This document shows positions 1-8,844 of a DNA stretch of 48,225 nt, in pieces; the stretch's first letter is position 1, and the number at the start of each line of letters is the position of its first letter. The notes beneath the pieces were generated by a model. It was not told where the DNA came from, did not search any database, and saw nothing but the letters and a program-made list of their open reading frames with translations. The translations under genes were made by a program, and so were the position numbers. This DNA comes from Actinomycetes bacterium (lineage in GTDB: Bacteria; Actinomycetota; Acidimicrobiia; IMCC26256; PALSA-610), in the NCBI GenBank assembly GCA_025360585.1, contig JANYBW010000052.1, forward strand, positions 1 through 48,225. The letters are read 5' to 3'.

Positions 1-489
1 ATCGGTACCAGCATTCGAGATGAACGTTTTGCGGCCATTGATAAGCCAACCACCGTCGCATCGCACCGCGCGGGTCTTGATACCACGAGCATCAGAACCG
101 GCATCGGGTTCCGTGAGCCCGAACGCGCCGAGCGCCCGGCCCTCGGCCAGAGGCCGTAACCAGCGTTCGCGTTGCGTGTCGTTACCAAATAGATACAACG
201 GCAACGAGCCAATCGTGACGTGTGCTTGCCAGGCCGCAGCCGTTGATTGATCGGCGAGGCCCAGTTGTTCCATTGCGGCAACAAAACCAACCGTCGTCAT
301 TCCGATGCCGCCCCATCGCTCCGGGACGAGCATGCCCAGCAAACCGAGGGATCCCATTTCGCGCAACAGATCAGTCGGGCAACGTGCTTCTTCCCAAGCG
401 ATTGGAGCGCGAACCGCAATTTCCTTTTGGGCAAACTCGCGACACAGCCCAACCAGATCGCGTTCCGATTCACTCAGCGAAAAGTCCAT
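1..489 (-). CDS. Acyl-CoA dehydrogenase, N-terminal part (gene runs off the left edge)
   Basis: 163 codons are visible, starting at the ATG at 489 and remaining open to base 1, so the C-terminal half lies outside the window. The translation begins MDFSLSESERDLVGL, the helical N-terminal domain typical of acyl-CoA dehydrogenases. It continues to FGLTEPDAGSD, the conserved beta-domain segment that contacts FAD and substrate, and then INGRKTFISNA. The enzyme family catalyses FAD-dependent alpha,beta-dehydrogenation of acyl-CoA thioesters, passing electrons to ETF. The catalytic glutamate region is not visible, so substrate class cannot be judged. It is the third gene of a minus-strand run with the SnoaL-like gene (61 bp upstream) and the LLM oxidoreductase. 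Confidence 0.93.
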   Translation of the reverse strand, partial: MDFSLSESERDLVGLCREFAQKEIAVRAPIAWEEARCPTDLLREMGSLGLLGMLVPERWGGIGMTTVGFVAAMEQLGLADQSTAAAWQAHVTIGSLPLYLFGNDTQRERWLRPLAEGRALGAFGLTEPDAGSDARGIKTRAVRCDGGWLINGRKTFISNAGTD

Positions 490-550
490 ACCCCTGAGCC
501 TACGAGGAACGCCGTGCCCCAAATGCACTGCCGCGGCACGCCCGCATCAG

Positions 551-988
551 CTACGACAAGCCATCGACGCGAAGTCGAACGAGGCGGGTACGCGCAATCC
601 GCCATTCACCGTTGTCGCGGATGTATTCCTCGTGGTAGTGCCCGTAGCCTTTGAGCCCGACACGCGGACCATCATTGTTCGGCCATTCCACGTAGTCGGC
701 CATAGCCCAAATTCCTCGAGCCGTGTCTGCTCCGGTGATTTCGATTTCGGGCATGTGGCCGTGATGCACCGTCTCGGTACCGACCAGCGCGGCACTCACG
801 TTCGTGACGATCTCGGCTCGGCCATGGTTAATCATTTCGGCCTCGGGAACTTCCATGACACAATCGAGGGCAAACACCATTGCCCAATCGTCCCACTGTT
901 TCGTATCCATGAAACGGAAGTATCGAGCTTTAAGTTGCTTGATCGCTTCGATATCGCTGAGGTCTTGGACCGAAATCTCAATTGCCAT
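551..988 (-). CDS. SnoaL-like / NTF2-fold small protein
   Basis: This 145-residue protein begins MAIEISVQDLSDIEAIKQLK, followed by ARYFRFMDTKQWDDWAMVF. That is the characteristic start of SnoaL-like (NTF2-fold) polyketide-cyclase/dehydratase-type proteins of about 130-150 residues. The later segment GHYHEEYIRDNGEWRI is the typical C-terminal strand pair of the fold. Family members are cone-shaped barrels acting as isomerases, dehydratases, cyclases or binding proteins, and the sequence does not say which. The start lies 4 bp after the stop of the LLM oxidoreductase, implying translational coupling. This arrangement with an F420-type oxidoreductase and an acyl-CoA dehydrogenase suggests a catabolic accessory role, which is inference. 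Confidence 0.85.
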   Translation of the reverse strand: MAIEISVQDLSDIEAIKQLKARYFRFMDTKQWDDWAMVFALDCVMEVPEAEMINHGRAEIVTNVSAALVGTETVHHGHMPEIEITGADTARGIWAMADYVEWPNNDGPRVGLKGYGHYHEEYIRDNGEWRIARTRLVRLRVDGLS

Positions 989-992
989 TGGG

Positions 993-1871
993 TCAATTTT
1001 CTTTCATCGCGGCGATAACCGTTTCGCCAAACTCGGCCAGAGTTTCGGGCGCTGCGAAATCGCAGAACCAGGTGTACACCCGCTCAATGCCCTGGCCCAA
1101 AAGGCCCAGGTAGTGCGCGACGAGTTCTTCGGCGTTGCCAATTACCGGACGGGAATAGCCGAAGCGCTTTTTCACCAATGCAGTAATCGCTTCGCGATCG
1201 CCGCCTTCGGGCACGAGCGCGACCATTTGTTGGATCGACGCCTTCGCAGCACCAACCTGTGAGCGAAGTTCTTGCACTCGATGGATCTGCCCAATGTGAA
1301 CATTCCACCAGTCGGCGTAATCGCGCACCAATGCAAGGGTTTTGGGACCCGTTCCGCCAATCACGATCGGTATACGACCGAGAGGTTTTGGTTCTTGGCG
1401 CGCCGCGACGAGCTGGTGGTACTCACCGTCGAAGTCGATGGTCTCACCGGCCCACAACGCCCGCATGACTTCGAGAGTTTCGCGCAATCGCGCAACCCGC
1501 TCGCGCGGTTCCATCGATCCGGTTCCGAAGGTTGCGAATTCGTCGGGAACTGAACCCCAACCGATTCCCAACTCGAAACGACCATTCGACGCGTGATCGA
1601 TGGAAACCGCTTGGCGGGCCAGAACTGCCGGATGCCGGAATGCATCGCATAACACGAGTGAACCAACGCTCATTCGTTGCGTGTGCGCGGCGATCCACGT
1701 GGAGGTCACGATCGCTTCATACATCGGTTGCTCCGCGGCCATCGGCGGCACCAGATGATCCATGCCGGTCATGCCGACAAAACCCGCGGTTTCCGCGGCT
1801 TGCGCGCGCGCCACAAGTTGGTCGAACGACAACCGCATCTGGGGGAGAAACAAGTTGAATTGCATCGTCAT
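993..1871 (-). CDS. LLM-class (luciferase-like) flavin/F420-dependent oxidoreductase
   Basis: 292 residues if started at the ATG at 1871; a second ATG at 1865 is equally possible. The open frame continues upstream to 2066, but that part has no family-like sequence. It opens with MQFNLFLPQMRLSFDQL, has the SDHL-like segment GMTGMDHLVPP, then SVGSLVLCDAFRHPAVLARQ and RFELGIGWGSVPDEF, all hallmarks of the bacterial luciferase-like TIM-barrel family. Actinobacterial members usually use F420 or FMN to oxidise or reduce alcohols, ketones or activated alkenes; the substrate is unknown. It is the first gene of the minus-strand LLM, SnoaL, acyl-CoA dehydrogenase run. No strong Shine-Dalgarno sequence is visible before either ATG. 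Confidence 0.9.
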   Translation of the reverse strand: MTMQFNLFLPQMRLSFDQLVARAQAAETAGFVGMTGMDHLVPPMAAEQPMYEAIVTSTWIAAHTQRMSVGSLVLCDAFRHPAVLARQAVSIDHASNGRFELGIGWGSVPDEFATFGTGSMEPRERVARLRETLEVMRALWAGETIDFDGEYHQLVAARQEPKPLGRIPIVIGGTGPKTLALVRDYADWWNVHIGQIHRVQELRSQVGAAKASIQQMVALVPEGGDREAITALVKKRFGYSRPVIGNAEELVAHYLGLLGQGIERVYTWFCDFAAPETLAEFGETVIAAMKEN

Positions 1872-2083
1872 AAAATCGCCGATCGAGATGGAGGCGCAGC
1901 CACCTGAATCATGGCGACGCAGCGCAAGTTTCCACATCTTTCTACTGCATCGCCACGGGCGAGACCGCGATTCTTCAGGGCAATCCGCAGCTCTTGGGGA
2001 GCTGCACGCACTCACCGACATCGATGCGTAGTGTGCGGGATGCACGGCAGCGATGCTCAGGACCAAGCGAAACGAAACGGCTA

Positions 2084-2749
2084 ATGAGCGCCGCCGAACT
2101 CTTTGTACGCCACGCGCAGAGCGACGAGATCGGGGCTCCCTTCGAGGAACGATCCGTCACCTATCGAGAATTGGCCGCTGCTGCGCTCGAACGCGCCGCA
2201 CTTTGGATGTCGCGGCGAGATCCACAACAGCCCCGGCATATTGGAGTACTGCTCGACAACACTCCCGAGTACTTATTCTGGCTCGGGGCCGCTGCGATCA
2301 GCCGCTCCGTCATCGTTGGAATCAACTCGACGTACCGCGGCGAAGAACTGGCGCAGCTTATTGATCACACCGAATGCCAAATCGTCATCACCTCGAGCAC
2401 ATACTCGGCGATCTTGCACGACGCACCCCATGGCGTTCCTTACGAACGCATCTTGGATTACGGAAGCGACGAATACTCGCGACCGAAGGACGCGGCCGGT
2501 CTACTCGGCCGAGACGACTCGGAGCAAGGCGTACGGATTCCGACCCGTATCTATTGAGCTTCAGCGGCTCCCAAGTTTTGTGCGGATCAGCACCGATCTC
2601 GAAAGCTCGCCAGCATGAAGACCGACAAAACCAATCTGCGTCGCGACGCGTGGCGGGCAGAAAACGTGTGGTGGCGCCCAAAACGCGGCGACCTGTTACG
2701 CCAGGTAACGCTGGACGACATCGCAACCCAAGCGCATCTGCTTCCCTAA
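2084..2749 (+). pseudogene. FadD17-like acyl-CoA synthetase remnant with the catalytic core deleted
   Basis: From the ATG at 2084 an AMP-forming acyl-CoA ligase N-terminus is readable (HIGVLLDNTPEYLFWLG, then VIVGINSTYRGEELAQLIDH) until a stop at 2555-2557. A second frame reads TDSDPYLL around 2535-2553, which in this family directly precedes the phosphate-binding loop. The loop and everything after it is missing. The next 65 codons are again family-like but come from the C-terminal end: LPSFVRISTDL in one frame, then MKTDKTNLRRDAWRAENVWW from 2615 in another, ending at TAA 2747-2749. About 150 N-terminal and 65 C-terminal residues remain of a protein normally near 500, so roughly 280 residues including the AMP-binding core are gone. 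At least two frame changes are also present. FadD17 is the nearest relative I can recall, and that assignment is moderate. Confidence 0.82.
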
Positions 2750-2879
2750 CCGACGGGCACGCACTGCGGACCAAATCCTCGCGCCCTCGAAACATTTGTT
2801 GACGACCAGTTCAGGTTTTGGCCCGATCCTGCTTGATTTTAGGGCTTATTGTCTCACCCTTGTGTTGTAATAGTCGTAG

Positions 2880-4127
2880 ATGTTGAGCGAACTCCACTGC
2901 CTAACCGCCACACTGAAAACGTCCGTAACGGCGCTCGATATGGACTGTATTGACGGCTCGGTGGCGAAGAAGTTGGTTGCGACATTCGCGGAAATCGAGC
3001 GAGTCGCAGCGGCGGGCAAAACGCTCGCGATGGCGCGTGTCGAATCGACCGGCGTGTGGTCGACGAGCGGCGCTACATCCTCGGCTGTGTGGCTCGCCGA
3101 CGTTACGGGTACCTCCATTGGCGCTGCGAACGACACGTTGGTGATTGCTCGCAGCGTCGAGTCGATGCCCGAAACGAACTCGGCCTTACGCAACGGGAGG
3201 CTCTCAGCTGCACAAGCAACCGAGGTGGTGCGCGCAACGGTCAAAGACCCAACTGCGGAGCAGCGGCTCCTGGAGTCAGCACGCCGCGATGGCCTCGCGG
3301 GTGTGAAACGCGAAGCGGCGCGGGTCATTGCCTCGGCACGAGATCAGCAGGATCAGGCTGCCGTCGCCAAGCGACAACGGGCACTGCGGTCCGTGTACTT
3401 CTTTCGCGATGACAACGGTATGGAGTGCGGCACATACCGGCTGGAACCCACAGTCGGCATCGTGCTGCGGCGCCGGCTCGAAAAAGATGCGAACAGGTTT
3501 TTCAACGCCGCCCGCCGACAAGGCACCCGCGACACCCCCAACAACTACCTCGCCGACGCGCTCGCCGCACTGTTCCAACCAGAAGCCACAGAGTTCAAGG
3601 GCAGAGATTTCAAAGGGCCCGGAATCGAAGACACGCAGGCAGAGGGCACTGGATCCGAAGTCTCGCGAACGGTAGTCAATGTTGAGGTAAATGTCGTCGT
3701 GGACTACGAACCGCTCTTGCGTGGCCATCTGTTGCCCGGCGAGAAATGCGAGATCCCCGGCGTCGGCCCAATCTCAATCGAACGAGCTCGCAACTATTTG
3801 CTCGACGGAGCATTCTTGAAAGTGTTGATTGCCAAAGGCGTCGATATTCGCACCGTCTGCCACTACGGCCGCACTATTCCTGCTGAGTTGAATACAGCGT
3901 TGCGATACCGCGACCCAACCTGCGCGATTGCTGGATGTGAGCGAACCAAAGGACTCGAACGCCATCATGTGCAAGCAGTTGCGGAGGACGGACAAACAAG
4001 CCTCTTCAATCTGCGGCGGGTCTGTGAGCACCACCACGACCTTTTCAGCCATCACCGTTACACCCTCGGCCTACCCGATCCTGCGGGCAAGTGCCGCCTC
4101 ATCCCACCCAAACCACCGGACCCGTGA
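2880..4127 (+). CDS. 13E12 repeat family protein: DUF222 with C-terminal HNH nuclease domain
   Basis: The 415-residue product has the architecture of the actinobacterial 13E12/REP13E12 family. An alpha-helical DUF222 region (about residues 20-300) contains ARVESTGVW and RNGRLSAAQATEVV. A C-terminal HNH module (about 340-395) has two CxxC-like elements, then GLERHHVQ and CEHHHDLFSHH. The HH near residue 362 and the H-rich segment near 384-388 supply the metal-binding residues. These genes are repeated and laterally spread in actinobacterial genomes. Their biological role is not well defined, although nuclease or mobile-element association is assumed. It sits between two damaged or repeat-bearing regions. 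Start taken at ATG 2880; the downstream ATG at 2941 is an alternative that would remove 20 residues. Confidence 0.9.
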   Translation: MLSELHCLTATLKTSVTALDMDCIDGSVAKKLVATFAEIERVAAAGKTLAMARVESTGVWSTSGATSSAVWLADVTGTSIGAANDTLVIARSVESMPETNSALRNGRLSAAQATEVVRATVKDPTAEQRLLESARRDGLAGVKREAARVIASARDQQDQAAVAKRQRALRSVYFFRDDNGMECGTYRLEPTVGIVLRRRLEKDANRFFNAARRQGTRDTPNNYLADALAALFQPEATEFKGRDFKGPGIEDTQAEGTGSEVSRTVVNVEVNVVVDYEPLLRGHLLPGEKCEIPGVGPISIERARNYLLDGAFLKVLIAKGVDIRTVCHYGRTIPAELNTALRYRDPTCAIAGCERTKGLERHHVQAVAEDGQTSLFNLRRVCEHHHDLFSHHRYTLGLPDPAGKCRLIPPKPPDP

Positions 4128-4204
4128 GTCGCAAGGTTGCTAACGGGGTTGCCAGCTCTGCCATTGATGCGCGATGACCGGGCCAACATTCCCGCGAGCA
4201 GGCG

Positions 4205-4256
4205 AAACGACCAGGCCAAACGACCCGGCCAAACGACCCGGCCAAACGACCCGCTT
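4205..4256. repeat. 13-bp tandem repeat, four units
   Basis: Four head-to-tail 13-bp units (aaacgacccggcc and close variants) run from 4205 to 4256. The two central copies are identical, and the outer copies differ by one and three bases. The array lies in the 139-bp gap between the converging HNH gene and the amidohydrolase, and ends just before the amidohydrolase stop at 4267. No function can be assigned. Confidence 0.9.
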
Positions 4257-4266
4257 AGTACCCAGT

Positions 4267-5664
4267 TTAACGAAAAGCTTGCACGAGGCCGTGTTCGTAA
4301 CGATCGGCAAGTTCGAGGGCCCACGATCGATCGTGTTCGCCCTTCAGCCGTTCGACTTCGCCAAGATCAAGGCCATAGACACGCGCCGCATTGCCGCCGA
4401 GGATCTTGGCGCGCACGTCATCGGTGATGCGTTCATAACCAAAGTTCTCGCACATCCATGCAGGAATTTGAAACGTGCGGAACGCGTCGATGATCGGTTG
4501 CGGCGAACCGAACCAGATGCTGTCCGAGCCCCAAATAACGTTGTCGGCACCTAGCCGTTTGATGAGCTTGCCAAGAACGTGCGCGGCTTCAATCGGGCGG
4601 CTCACCAAACAAAACCACGTTGAGCCCAGTTCTGCATACACGTTTGCGCCCTGCGGCAGTTCGGCCGCGTCGACCGAAGCAAGGAGCCGATCGACCCCGA
4701 AATGTTCCGGTGCATCGGCCACATACGCGCCTTCGGGATCGGCGGCCACGCCCGGCATTTCGTAGCCCGAGTGGTAGATCACAAAATTTATATCTGCAAA
4801 GAGCTTTGCGGCGGGCCCGACGTCGCGCGGCGAACCGTTCTCGGCGAGTTGACTGATGCCCTTATGCGCGCAGACAAGTTTTGTGTCAAGATCGCGAACG
4901 CGTTCCAGAAACGGAACGCCGTTAGTTTCATCATCGAGCATCCAGCCGTTGACCCAACCGCGTTTTGATGCTCGCCCTGGCGTGTAGACCTTCCAGCCGA
5001 CCGGACCAAATTCGTCGCGCCATTCATCCATCATCGCGACTTCGGCTTGATCTTCAGCGTGCACGACCGCGTGGTTCAACAGCCGTCCATGCGCGCCGGC
5101 TTCGTCGAAGAGCAACTTCGCGGCGGCCATTTCATCATTGAACAAATTGCGAGAAGCCAAAACCCCCGGACCGGATGTGAGGATCGCAACGGCCGTTTCG
5201 GATTCAACAAACACGTTGCGCACGTATTCGGCAAACGTCCACGCAACGACATCGTCCATCTCGGACCACCACCCGGGCATCACTGATTGGTAGAGCCCGT
5301 AGAGAAAATCACGTCCCATCGCCGCGGCCGAATGCGGAGCCAAAAAATGAGTTTGCACATCGACAATTGGCCCGGGAGTAGCAAACGCGTCACGAGCCGA
5401 CTCTTCGCTGCGCGCGGCATCTTCGCCGACTTCGTAGAACTCGCTGCCCCACTCAGCATTGATCGCCCGCAAGCCAATCGCCGTCGCTTGACGCGTAGCC
5501 GCGGCGAGGGGTGCGATGAGGTGCTGTTCTTCGGCGATATCTCGCACTCCAGCACGAGCCGAAGCTTTCGCGCGCGACTGCTCAGGCGTCGTGACGGGCG
5601 CGACCCACTCGTCGGTGTGAAGTGGTCGAAGAAACGCTGGGACCGTTGCATCACCGTCGTTCAT
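4267..5664 (-). CDS. Amidohydrolase family (amidohydrolase-2 type) metal-dependent hydrolase
   Basis: The 465-residue protein begins MNDGDATVPAFLRPLHTDEW. It carries the core of the amidohydrolase-2 (ACMSD-like) superfamily: the first-strand metal site is altered to VDVQTHFLAPH near residue 102-108. A strand with VGWKVYTPG would place a lysine, LVCAHKG and FVIYHSG provide barrel histidines, and VIWGSDSIWFGSPQP supplies the conserved C-terminal aspartate. Relatives hydrolyse or decarboxylate ring-derived carboxylates, but the substrate here is unknown. Unlike the damaged amidohydrolase at 7573-8526, the frame is continuous. It diverges from the esterase at 5779 across a 114-bp gap, which probably holds both promoters. 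Length is somewhat above the 350-400 usual for the family because of an N-terminal extension of about 95 residues. Confidence 0.85.
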   Translation of the reverse strand: MNDGDATVPAFLRPLHTDEWVAPVTTPEQSRAKASARAGVRDIAEEQHLIAPLAAATRQATAIGLRAINAEWGSEFYEVGEDAARSEESARDAFATPGPIVDVQTHFLAPHSAAAMGRDFLYGLYQSVMPGWWSEMDDVVAWTFAEYVRNVFVESETAVAILTSGPGVLASRNLFNDEMAAAKLLFDEAGAHGRLLNHAVVHAEDQAEVAMMDEWRDEFGPVGWKVYTPGRASKRGWVNGWMLDDETNGVPFLERVRDLDTKLVCAHKGISQLAENGSPRDVGPAAKLFADINFVIYHSGYEMPGVAADPEGAYVADAPEHFGVDRLLASVDAAELPQGANVYAELGSTWFCLVSRPIEAAHVLGKLIKRLGADNVIWGSDSIWFGSPQPIIDAFRTFQIPAWMCENFGYERITDDVRAKILGGNAARVYGLDLGEVERLKGEHDRSWALELADRYEHGLVQAFR

Positions 5665-5778
5665 CGAAAACTCCGCTCACACACGATTCGTATGGCCTTT
5701 GCATCGGACTTGACGGCGATCAACGCGTCGAGGTCGAATCTAGTTCGTTCACGATCCGACGCGCTTCGAGGAGCCTGC

Positions 5779-6762
5779 ATGACCAGCAACCCGCATCCGG
5801 CACTCGAAGTACCCGCACGTTCGATTCCGGTGCCACGTTCGGTATCAGCGGAAGCGCAAGCAGTCCTGTCGGCTGGATCGCAAGCACCGACGCCGTACCC
5901 GGCGCTCGATGACCATGACGCGTGGCGCACGATGATCGATACCCAAGATGAATTTGTGCTTTCTATGTTGGGCCCGATCGCCGGGGCAATCAATGCGGAC
6001 GTTGAAGAACTCAAGGTTGATGGCGTCACGGTTTACGTGATTACTCCCGAGAGCTTTGCTCCAAACGATCCGCGGGTCTACCTCGATATTCATGGTGGCG
6101 GTCTGATCATGGGCGGCGGCGCGGTTTGTAAAGCGATGACGCTTGCCGGGGCAAGCCGTATTGGGCCCCGTAAAATTTGGGCGGTCGACTATCGCATGCC
6201 GCCCACCCATCCGTACCCAGCGGCACTCGACGATTGCGTAACCGCGTATCGGGCATTGTTGCATGACCACCGGCCTGAGCACATCGCGGTCGGCGGTGGA
6301 TCGGCCGGCGGCAATCTCGCGGCCTCGCTCATGTTGCGGCTCCGCGACTCGGGGTTGCCGCTGCCCGCAGCGTTAGTACTCAACACTCCGGAACTTGATC
6401 TCACTGAGTCTGGCGATTCGTTTCAGACCAACCTCGGAGTCGACACCGTCTTGACCACGAGCTTGATGCCTGCAAATTTGTTGTACGCCAACGGCCACGA
6501 CCTCAGCGATCCGTATCTCTCGCCACTCTTTGCGGATTTCACCAATGGCTTTCCGCCAACCATCATTTCGGCAGGAACGCGTGATCTGTTTCTCTCAAAC
6601 GCAGTTCGCATGCATTGGAATTTGCTCGCGGCCGGAATCGAAGCCGAGCTCTTTGTGCAAGAAGCTGCTCCCCACGGCGGGTTCTTCGGTTTCGCCCCCG
6701 AAGATGATGCCCTCGCCCGCGAAATCCGCGCGTTCCTCGACCGGCACTGGACCGACGCGTAG
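5779..6762 (+). CDS. Alpha/beta hydrolase, hormone-sensitive-lipase (HSL) type esterase
   Basis: The product is 327 residues from the ATG at 5779. The reading frame is open far upstream, but that sequence is antisense to the amidohydrolase and not family-like. The oxyanion-hole motif HGGG is at residues 105-108 (DIHGGGLIMGGG). The nucleophile elbow GGSAGG places the catalytic serine at about 175, in place of the commoner GDSAGG. The likely catalytic aspartate is D269 (SAGTRDLF) and the histidine H299 (APHGGF). Family enzymes hydrolyse short to medium acyl esters and small amphiphilic esters in the cytoplasm. The gene stands alone on the plus strand, convergent with the frameshifted methyltransferase 8 bp downstream. 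Confidence 0.92.
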   Translation: MTSNPHPALEVPARSIPVPRSVSAEAQAVLSAGSQAPTPYPALDDHDAWRTMIDTQDEFVLSMLGPIAGAINADVEELKVDGVTVYVITPESFAPNDPRVYLDIHGGGLIMGGGAVCKAMTLAGASRIGPRKIWAVDYRMPPTHPYPAALDDCVTAYRALLHDHRPEHIAVGGGSAGGNLAASLMLRLRDSGLPLPAALVLNTPELDLTESGDSFQTNLGVDTVLTTSLMPANLLYANGHDLSDPYLSPLFADFTNGFPPTIISAGTRDLFLSNAVRMHWNLLAAGIEAELFVQEAAPHGGFFGFAPEDDALAREIRAFLDRHWTDA

Positions 6763-6770
6763 CATTTTCG

Positions 6771-7500
6771 TCAAGCAGGTAGCTGCCACACGGAAACGTG
6801 TTTTTGGCTCTCGCCCGTAAAGGGTGTGCGATCCCAGTCCTGCCAACGTTGTTGCAACGTCATGCCTGCGAGCATCGCCATGAGATCGAGTTCAGAAGGC
6901 CAGACGTAACGGTGGTGGGAATCGAATCGACTGTTCTGGTTGCCGTTGAACCAGTAGTGGTGCGACACCGACCGTTGGTTCATAAAGTCGTAGCGCTCAA
7001 AGCCGAGATGTTCCGGTGTGACATCGAACGGATAGACATCTTCGCCCAGGGGCATGCTGCGTAGCTTCGGCACGTTGAGCTCGATCACGAAGTATCCACC
7101 GGGTCGCAAATGTGCAGCAGCGTTGCCAAAGCATTGCACTTGTTCTTCTGGGTCAACAGGTTGCTGATCGTGTTGTAGACGAGATACACCAGCGAGAATT
7201 CTCCTGGCACAATCGTCGTCGCCATATCCCCCACGACGATCGGGACGTCGACCCCGCCCGGTTTCGAGCGGAGCTGCGCGATCTGTCGAGCGATATCTCA
7301 ATGCCTCGCACATCGACACCGCGTTCTCGCAACGGCAACGCGACTCGGCCAGTTCCGATTGCAAACTCCAACGCAGTTCCGTCGGCCGCGAGCCCCGCGA
7401 GAAATTCGACCGTCGGGGCAATCACATTCGGGTCGCTCATGTCCTGGGAAGTCGCGTCATAGAACTCAGCGGCCGGTCCAACAAATACGTTCTGAGGCAT
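6771..7500 (-). pseudogene. Class I SAM-dependent methyltransferase with two frameshifts
   Basis: Three pieces of one methyltransferase are spread over three frames. From ATG 7500 the first frame gives MPQNVFVGPAAEFYDATS, then the SAM-binding loop LEFAIGTGRVALPL and GVDVRGIEIS. It loses homology near 7291. A second frame continues with ARQIAQLRSKPGGVDVPIVV and GEFSLVYLVYNTISNLLTQ until about 7148. A third frame completes it with EEQVQCFGNAAAHLRPGGYF and ends ESQKHVSVWQLPA at 6771. Adding one base at about 7291-7293 and one at about 7148-7151 would restore a protein of about 243 residues, normal for this family. Either two single-base losses inactivated the gene or the assembly has two indel errors here. 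The substrate cannot be deduced. Confidence 0.85.
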
Positions 7501-7572
7501 CGCGGCGTTTTAACACATCAGGCCTGATCGAAGCGTGAAGATTTCGCCGAACCTGGTTGCGGGTTCAGCTAC

Positions 7573-8526
7573 CTACGCGAGACCGATGAGCTCCGCACAG
7601 TTGGCCCGCATGATTTTGTGTTTCTCGTCATCGTTGAACGCAGTGAGTTCATCAACAAATGCGCCAGGATCGGCAAGGCCTTCACCGTGCGGCCAATCCG
7701 ATCCGAACAGCACTCTTTGCACGCCGATGTGTCCGCGAGCTTGCGCAGATCCTCTTCGTAATACGGCGTCACCCAGATATGACGTTGAATGGTCAAGAGT
7801 GGATCCTCGTGAAATATCCACGGCGTACGGTTCGCTTGTTTGCGCAAACCTTTGATGAGCGGGTATATCCAATCGGAACCGTTTTCGATGCTCGCAACGC
7901 GAAGGTTCGGGTGGCGTTTGAAGACGCCGTGCACAATGAGGCTCGCCATGGTGTCGTGAATCGCGCGATCACCAATGATGACTTGGCCGAACAGGTCGGG
8001 TTCTCGAAATGGCGCGAACTCTTCGGCCCCACCCCACGGCGCGCCGAGCATGGAGTTGTATCCACTGTCGCCGAGATGAAACGCAACGGGAACGTTCGCT
8101 TCGGCGAGGCGAGCCCACACCCGGTCGTGCAGTTTGTCAGCGCAGCGCTTGTTCCACACCGCAACCCAACGTGGGAAACAGCAACACCGCGTCAAGGCCT
8201 TGTGCATCCATCGTCGCAAGGCGGGCATCGCGATTTCGATACGACGGCGATATGGGCTCCACTTGCATGAGCGTGCTCGGATCGACTCCTTCAGCAATCT
8301 CGCCCCGGAACTGCAGATCAAGACACCCAGGAACAATGACGGGATCGAACGTAGGGTTCGGGATGAATTGATTGACCTTGCCGCCAATCACCAGGTCGAC
8401 CCGCTTGCCGTCGTGCAGCACGCGCACGCCACGATGTTTGAATTTCGGGTCGAGGTGTCGTGTAAACGCGTCGAGCGATTCGTAATAGTGGTTGTCGGCG
8501 TCGACTGGTCGCTGGTGTTGCGTCAT
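7573..8526 (-). pseudogene. Amidohydrolase-2 family gene with internal deletion and frameshift
   Basis: The N-terminal part reads from ATG 8526: MTQHQRPVDADNHYYES with a first-strand DxxxH-type motif, to LFPTLGCGVEQAL near 8150. There the frame breaks. The next homologous piece, in another frame, starts directly with LHDRVWARLAEANVPVAFHL and runs to YYEEDLRKLAD near 7733. A third frame completes it with HIGVQRVLFGSDWPHGEGL to the stop at 7573. In relatives about 70-80 residues separate the first two pieces, so the 8130-8147 junction looks like a true deletion. The 7729-7733 break is explained by loss of one C. Total readable sequence is about 310 residues against 380-400 expected. Paralogous in family to the intact gene at 4267-5664. 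Confidence 0.84.
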
Positions 8527-8567
8527 GGTCGTCCTCACGGTCGTTCTCACGGTCGTTCTCACGGTCG
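8527..8567. repeat. 12-bp tandem repeat abutting the amidohydrolase start codon
   Basis: Three complete 12-bp units (ggtcgttctcac, the first with a single change) plus a five-base partial copy run from 8527 to 8567, immediately upstream of the ATG at 8526 on the minus strand. The array occupies the place where the ribosome binding site would be. If an upstream start near 8691 were used, it would encode TVRT repeats, but that extension has no family-like sequence. Confidence 0.85.
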
Positions 8568-8844
8568 ACTTGCATGGACGACCTCCATGGACGTCTTGCA
8601 TATGCAGGGTACCGGTCGGCCGCGACCCAAGATATACAGATATTTTACGCCGCAAGGCCTCGTTCCCGTCGGGCGCAGCGCAGCAAGACATCTAGACAAT
8701 TTGTTAGGGTCACGATTCTTGACCGCCGAGCACCGCGGCCCCCGAAACCGCCCAAAATCAAAGGTAACTGAACGTTCTGCACTTGACTAGTGCCCACGTT
8801 GGCGCATGCACGATGAGCGCCTGGAATTTCGAGAACTGAGCACC
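8568..8844. other. Intergenic region upstream of the acyl-CoA dehydrogenase pair
   Basis: This stretch separates the damaged amidohydrolase from the plus-strand acyl-CoA dehydrogenase operon and should contain the operon promoter. I see an AT-richer patch around 8630-8710 and the small palindrome gaacgttc near 8772. I do not see a convincing KstR-type operator (inverted AAC/GTT half-sites with a two-base spacer), nor a protein-coding frame with family resemblance. Confidence 0.4.

Noticed and set aside
8568-8844. Search for a KstR-type operator before the acyl-CoA dehydrogenase pair
   Set aside because: A palindrome gaacgttc is present near 8772, but the half-site spacing expected for KstR is not.
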